A DNA stretch of 64,000 nt. Origin: Hohaiivirga grylli (GTDB lineage Bacteria > Pseudomonadota > Alphaproteobacteria > Rhizobiales > Beijerinckiaceae). This document shows, in pieces, positions 61,301 to 64,000 of this stretch. Position 1 is the first letter of the stretch. The number at the start of each line of letters is the position of its first letter. The translations under genes and the position numbers were made by a program. The notes beneath the pieces are model-generated. The model had not been told where the DNA came from, made no database searches, and saw only the letters and a list, made by a program, of their open reading frames with translations. The stretch spans positions 1-64,000 of the forward strand of contig NZ_JBBYXI010000004.1 in NCBI RefSeq assembly GCF_039655745.1. The letters run 5' to 3'.

Positions 61301-61464
61301 GGGATCGCCGTGGGCCGAAGCGTTCTGACAAGAAAGCCGGGCCACGCGATAATAAATCGTTTGAACGCAAACAGGATAACCGTCGTGACCGGGAACCGGA
61401 TCCGAATTCTCCATTTGCAAAGCTTCTGGCATTGAAGAACCAGCTTCAGGATAATAAATCCTGA
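58351..61464 (+). CDS. Suv3-like (SF2) RNA helicase with basic C-terminal tail
   Basis: This ~1037-residue protein has an SF2 helicase core: Walker A GPTNTGKTHLA, DEIQ box (AIDEIQLASDFDRG), and QIAGRAGRYMRDGTFGTAG as motif VI. This is the Suv3/MgpS family. After about residue 870 it becomes Ala/Glu/Val-rich, then an Arg/Asn/Gln/Gly tail of ~90 residues (QQRQGQRQNNQRRGQRSDQN) typical of RNA-binding. The start is uncertain: no ATG fits, so a GTG at 58351 or TTG at 58345 is used, without a clear ribosome binding site. Suv3 degrades mitochondrial RNA with PNPase, so an RNA-turnover role is inferred. The S4 protein gene follows 13 bases later. Confidence 0.82.
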   Translation: MKHLFPPEYIEKLKKNALGNEKGPRRGRPVPATERIKASQSGAAVNVVRSLPSALRGQNVTAVLGPTNTGKTHLAIERMLARGSGMIGLPLRLLAREVYQRVVEKVGEHNVALITGEEKIKPDRPRYWVSTVEAMPRDLKLAFVAIDEIQLASDFDRGHVFTDRILNQRGAEETLLIGSETMRPILEKLIPGIQITTRPRLSTLSFTGEKKISRLPRRSAIVAFSVEEVYTIAELIRRQRGGAAVVLGALSPRTRNAQVELYQSGEVDYLVATDAIGMGLNLDIEHVAFAADRKFDGFKFRKLFPAELAQIAGRAGRYMRDGTFGTAGRCPPFEPEIVEALESHKFDPVQILQWRNPDLDFSSLVNLRASLGRSPNERGLVLAPDNEDVIALENVFQENDIRQMASTPAAVKRLWEICQVPDYRKVSSQGHADLIGTLYRFIMDEEFVPEEWFSRQLALVDRTDGDIDTLSNRIAQVRTWSFVANRPDWLKDPEHWQSVARLVEDNLSDALHERLAQRFVDRRTSFLMRRLRENTMLEAQISTAGEVTVEGQHVGHIHGFQFVPESLADTVEAKTLRNAAEKALASEIEARAERFSAAADASLVIANDGTIRWTGEPVAKLEAGEKLYEPHVRIIADDQLSGPAREKIEIRLRAWLKAYIVRLLGPAMQLEDAAELTGIAKGIGFQLSETLGVLERSKVLQDVRSLDQDARGILRKLGVRFGAYHIYLPALLKPAPRTLATQLWALKNGGLDQKGIDEIALLASSGRTSIPMDPEIAVGLYLSAGFRICGTRAVRVDILERLADLIRPAIAYRPGVTPGEPPAGAADGNGFVVTVAMTSLVGCAGEEFSSILKSLGYTSETREGAAITVALIPSAPIPGVIVQAADAAKEEPVATDEAPVEQAVAEDTPVVAEQTEATASEAADASAEVPAEPATIEIWHQQRFNDGQQRQGQRQNNQRRGQRSDQNRGERREGEGQKFSRPDRDRRGPKRSDKKAGPRDNKSFERKQDNRRDREPDPNSPFAKLLALKNQLQDNKS

Positions 61465-61477
61465 GGCCTGGGGCCGG

Positions 61478-61738
61478 ATGCGTGAAGGTCAGCAACGTCT
61501 GGATAAGTGGCTGTGGTACGCGCGAATTATCAAGTCGCGTACCCTTGCAACACGTTTTATCTTGGATGGGCATGTGCGGGTTAATGGGGTACGCATTACG
61601 CAGGCCGCCTATGCAATAAGCCCGGGCGATGTTTTAACAATTGCATTGCCGCGAACAACGCTTGTTATTGAAGTGCTTGCGCCAGGTCTTCGCCGGGGCC
61701 CTGCAAAAGAAGCAGGCCTACTCTTCAAAAGTAAATAG
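61478..61738 (+). CDS. S4 domain RNA-binding protein (HslR-like)
   Basis: This 86-residue protein is almost all S4 domain: QRLDKWLWYARIIKSRTLATRFI and GHVRVNGVRITQAAYAISPGDVL. This is the HslR/Hsp15 pattern; E. coli Hsp15 rescues stalled 50S subunits with peptidyl-tRNA. It lies 13 bases after the helicase and is probably translated from the same mRNA, which suggests a joint role in RNA or ribosome quality control. The reading frame and length are normal for the family. Confidence 0.9.
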   Translation: MREGQQRLDKWLWYARIIKSRTLATRFILDGHVRVNGVRITQAAYAISPGDVLTIALPRTTLVIEVLAPGLRRGPAKEAGLLFKSK

Positions 61739-61933
61739 TTTTCAGATTTCATTAGCAATATTCATTGTTGTTGTTGAAGCAACAGCAACTAGCTGACATC
61801 TAGGGCTTGCATCAGGCAGCCTCAGGCGTTAGAGGCATTCTAATCAGCAGTTTATGCTGTGACACGGTACACAGAAGTAAAACATGAAATATGTTATGCG
61901 TTCTGTCTGGTTTGTAGTCGCGGGGAGATGAAG

Positions 61934-62269
61934 ATGACCTATATCGTTACCGACAATTGCATTAAGTGCAAATATACGGATTGCGTTGAGGTCTGTCCTG
62001 TTGACTGTTTCTACGAAGGCGAGAATATGCTCGTTATCCATCCGGATGAGTGTATTGATTGTGGCGTTTGTGAACCAGAATGCCCGGCAGATGCCATTCG
62101 TCCGGATACTGAACCGGATACAGAGAGCTGGCTGAAGCTTAATGCTGATATGGCCCGTATCTGGCCTAACCTGACACAGAAGAAAGACCCGTTGCCGGAT
62201 GCGGCTGAATGGGATGGAAAGCCTAATAAAATAGAGCATTTCTCCAATAAGCCAGGTGATGGCGACTAA
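61934..62269 (+). CDS. fdxA: Ferredoxin FdxA (7Fe-type)
   Basis: This 111-residue ferredoxin opens with MTYIVTDNCIKCKYTDCVEVCPVDCFYEGENMLVIHPDECIDCGVCEPECP-type sequence; the cysteines in CIKCKYTDCVEVCPVDC and CIDCGVCEPECPADAI bind one [3Fe-4S] and one [4Fe-4S] cluster. The ATG at 61934 follows GGGGAG at 7 bases; an ATG two codons earlier and a longer frame from 61859 are less likely. It transfers electrons, but the partner is unknown. It lies upstream of carD, as in other Hyphomicrobiales, and has its own terminator. Confidence 0.95.
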   Translation: MTYIVTDNCIKCKYTDCVEVCPVDCFYEGENMLVIHPDECIDCGVCEPECPADAIRPDTEPDTESWLKLNADMARIWPNLTQKKDPLPDAAEWDGKPNKIEHFSNKPGDGD

Positions 62270-62628
62270 GCAACAAACTATAAAAATCAGAATGTTACAG
62301 TTTACTCTCCGCTAACGATCTTTCGCGGAGAGCGCGTTTTCTTTTGCTTTATTAGCTTTTTTGTGATAGGGTCTCCTTTACTGTCAATTGCGCATCCTGC
62401 GTACAACATCCCGTAAAGCGACTGTCAGAAAGGTAGGCAGGGGCATTATGGCTCTAACTATGTTATCGATAGGGATGATGTGTGGAATTCCACTTGCAAC
62501 TGACTTGAGCGCGGCATCAGACGAGACGTGTTTCGTCTGAGCCTTTGTTTTTTGTCTCGCCGGTTCATGCCGGAAGATTTAGCCCGAATGTTTCTGACAT
62601 TGAGGGCAAGGTAGGAGGCCCCGATAAC
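62270..62628. other. Intergenic region fdxA-carD
   Basis: These ~360 bases hold the fdxA terminator (62305-62345) and the carD promoter. The open frame that extends carD back to 62545 has no ribosome binding site and is not CarD-like, so it is left out. No RNA or palindrome other than the terminator is recognised. Confidence 0.45.
62305..62345 (+). terminator. Rho-independent terminator of fdxA
   Basis: CTCTCCGC pairs with GCGGAGAG around a 12-base loop; a CGCG and T-rich tract follow. Confidence 0.75.
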
Positions 62629-63210
62629 ATGACGACCACTAAGAAGACCTCACCACGCGGAGGTTTCAAGACCGGCGAAGCGATTGTCTACCCGGCTCAT
62701 GGCGTAGGTCACATCATGGCTATCGAAGAGCAGGAAGTTGCTGGTTTCAAACTGGAACTTTTTGTTGTTTCTTTCGAAAAAGATAAAATGGTTCTTCGTG
62801 TTCCAACCGCTAAAGCTGCCAGTGTTGGCATGCGTAAGCTGGCGGAGCCAGAGCATGTTGAGAAAGTTCTCGTTGTTCTGTCTGGACGTGCACGCATTAA
62901 GCGCACCATGTGGTCGCGCCGTGCGCAGGAATATGAAGCAAAGATCAATTCAGGTGATCTCGTTTCAGTGGCAGAGGTTGTTCGTGACTTGTATCGCTCT
63001 GAAGCACAGCCTGAGCAGTCTTACAGCGAGCGTCAGCTTTATGAGGCTGCCCTTGAGCGCGTTGTCAGCGAAGTCGCTGCCGTTAACAAGGTAACAGCAA
63101 CAGAAGCTCTTGCTCTGATTGAAGGCCGTCTTGCCAAGTCTCCACGTCGCGTAAAGGCTGCTGAGGGTGAAGCAGATACGTCTGAAGATCAGGAAGAAGC
63201 AGCTGCATAA
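62629..63210 (+). CDS. carD: CarD-type transcription regulator
   Basis: This 193-residue protein has an N-terminal RNA-polymerase interaction domain (about 10-70, FKTGEAIVYPAHGVGHIMAIEEQE, VPTAKAASVGMRKL) and a helical DNA-binding C-terminus (about 75-165). CarD binds the beta subunit and stabilises open complexes, with effects on rRNA and stress genes. The ATG at 62629 follows TAGGAGG at about 9 bases. The C-terminal tail is acidic. It lies between fdxA and the sigma factor, the usual order. Confidence 0.92.
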   Translation: MTTTKKTSPRGGFKTGEAIVYPAHGVGHIMAIEEQEVAGFKLELFVVSFEKDKMVLRVPTAKAASVGMRKLAEPEHVEKVLVVLSGRARIKRTMWSRRAQEYEAKINSGDLVSVAEVVRDLYRSEAQPEQSYSERQLYEAALERVVSEVAAVNKVTATEALALIEGRLAKSPRRVKAAEGEADTSEDQEEAAA

Positions 63211-63552
63211 TTTCCTGATAATAATCTTTTAATAAAAAGACCCCGGTTTTATTAAAGCCGGGGTCTTTTTATATCCGCGGGTGAAAAATATAGGTCAGGT
63301 TTTTAAAATGCCTACCTTAGATCAATCAGGCTGTTTTATTTCTTTTCTCATGAATTGTGAAATATCTGACGCAGAAAAGCTAAAATAATTCATGTGGTTC
63401 CATAAGATTATGTCGAAAAATGAGAAAAATAATCGCTTTGTGTGAATCAGCACGGGCCCACAATTGAATAAAAAAAAGTCTTAAATTCGAGTGAACTTTC
63501 TCTGTCCTGGGCCGTTCCTACTCAGTCGATGTTGTGATGAGTGGAGGTTACC
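63211..63552. other. Intergenic region carD-rpoH2
   Basis: Apart from the terminator at 63234-63270, this ~340-base stretch must carry the promoter of the sigma factor. I looked for the GGAAC...CGTT extracytoplasmic-stress pattern that drives rpoH2 in related bacteria and did not find a convincing one. Confidence 0.4.
63234..63270 (+). terminator. Rho-independent terminator of carD
   Basis: AAAAAGACCCCGG pairs with CCGGGGTCTTTTT, a long stem with T bases on one side and A bases on the other, so it may work from both strands. Confidence 0.88.
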
Positions 63553-64000
63553 ATGGGTGGAGTACCAGGAGTCGGACGCCAGTTTATCAGAGCAGCCATG
63601 GATGCTCCTTTTCTTGAGCGTGATGAAGAGCGGCAGCTTGCCGTCTTATGGAAAGACAATCATGATGAAGTTGCTCTGCACCGCCTTGCCTATGCCCACA
63701 TGCGTCTGGTGATCTCAATCGCTGCCAAATTCAAGCACTACGGTCTGCCAATGTCTGATCTTGTTCAGGAAGGTCACGTGGGCTTGCTGGAAGCTGCAGC
63801 ACGTTTTGAGCCAGAGCGGGAAGTTCGCTTCTCAACTTATGCCACGTGGTGGATACGGGCATCAATTCAGGACTATATTCTTCGTAACTGGTCAATTGTT
63901 CGTGGTGGTACCAGCTCTGCCCAGAAGACACTCTTCTTCAACCTGCGCCGCCTGAGGGCACGTTTGGCACAGGGACAGAATGAACTTGTCTCTGACGAGG
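63553..64000 (+). CDS. rpoH: RNA polymerase heat-shock-type sigma factor RpoH2, N-terminal part (cut by window edge)
   Basis: The 149 visible codons start at the ATG at 63553, after GGAGG. They show region 1.2/2 of sigma-70 factors: HMRLVISIAAKF, LPMSDLVQEGHVGLLEAAARFEPEREVRFSTYATWWIRASIQDYILRNWSIVR (key parts: DLVQEGHVGLL, RFSTYATWWIRASI). The RGGTSSAQKTLFFNLRRLRARLAQ after it carries the RpoH box QKTLFFNLR; the GGTSSAQ form is the RpoH2 type rather than RpoH1. RpoH2 serves general or photo-oxidative stress in relatives. The stop codon is outside the window. Confidence 0.9.
   Translation, partial: MGGVPGVGRQFIRAAMDAPFLERDEERQLAVLWKDNHDEVALHRLAYAHMRLVISIAAKFKHYGLPMSDLVQEGHVGLLEAAARFEPEREVRFSTYATWWIRASIQDYILRNWSIVRGGTSSAQKTLFFNLRRLRARLAQGQNELVSDE

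Noticed and set aside
63271..63552. EcfG-type promoter (GGAAC/CGTT) of rpoH2
   Set aside because: No correctly oriented pair with the right spacing was found.
1..64000. CRISPR array, rRNA operon or complete insertion sequence
   Set aside because: None seen: no regularly spaced repeat series, no rRNA sequence and no transposase frame.

Overview
The window comes from an alphaproteobacterium, most likely a member of the Hyphomicrobiales (Rhizobiales) close to the Bartonella/Brucella group. The evidence is gene order and gene type: sdhCDAB followed by an Omp19-like protease-inhibitor lipoprotein and zapE, mdh-sucCD-sucAB-lpdA, xerC/priA next to atpHAGDC, bolA/J-domain/cobS/cobT/rpmB/DUF3108, and Suv3-like helicase/S4 protein/fdxA/carD/rpoH2. 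Coding DNA is moderate in GC. The first 3.5 kb is clearly more AT-rich and looks acquired. The exact genus cannot be fixed from the sequence alone.

Layout. 1-3.7 kb: the 3' end of a CdiA/filamentous-haemagglutinin gene with its immunity gene, then a second, frameshifted orphan toxin tip with an intact candidate immunity gene. Each immunity gene is followed by a copy of a ~140-bp structured repeat. The block ends at a tRNA-Ala(CGC). 3.9-6.6 kb: yggT, DUF167, folD and a TraB/GumN protein. 6.9-10.5 kb: the sdhCDAB operon. 10.6-14.5 kb: a TerB-like protein, an Omp19-like lipoprotein, zapE, a TetR regulator and a META-MliC inhibitor protein. 14.6-19.8 kb: an accessory cassette with a very large AraC regulator carrying a degenerate GH39-like domain, divergent from an M20 amidohydrolase and a DHA2-type MFS transporter. 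20.2-29.2 kb: mdh-sucC-sucD-sucA-sucB-lpdA, the second half of the TCA cycle. 29.3-33.1 kb: a BamE-like lipoprotein, xerC and priA. 33.6-38.6 kb: the F1 part of ATP synthase. 38.6-48.7 kb: thioesterase, GFA protein, YgiQ radical-SAM protein, PutA, a LysE exporter, a CobW GTPase with a His-rich loop and a D,D-carboxypeptidase. 48.7-54.9 kb: bolA, J-domain protein, cobS/cobT, a YhhQ transporter, rpmB and a DUF3108 protein. 55-58 kb: an autotransporter. 58.3-64 kb: helicase, S4 protein, fdxA, carD and the 5' part of rpoH2.

How it works together. The core is aerobic energy metabolism: SdhCDAB, Mdh, SucCD, SucAB/Lpd, PutA feeding glutamate into 2-oxoglutarate, and the F1 ATPase. A second theme is the cell surface and competition: the CDI tip region, the autotransporter, and two secreted inhibitors (Omp19-like against proteases, MliC-like against lysozyme) that suit a host-associated life.

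The most unusual signals are the structured repeat with its own flanking direct repeats after each toxin/immunity pair, the AraC regulator whose fused glycosidase-like domain has lost both catalytic glutamates, two strong palindromes ahead of the mdh-suc operon, and a distinct hairpin in nearly every long spacer inside the TCA and ATP-synthase operons.
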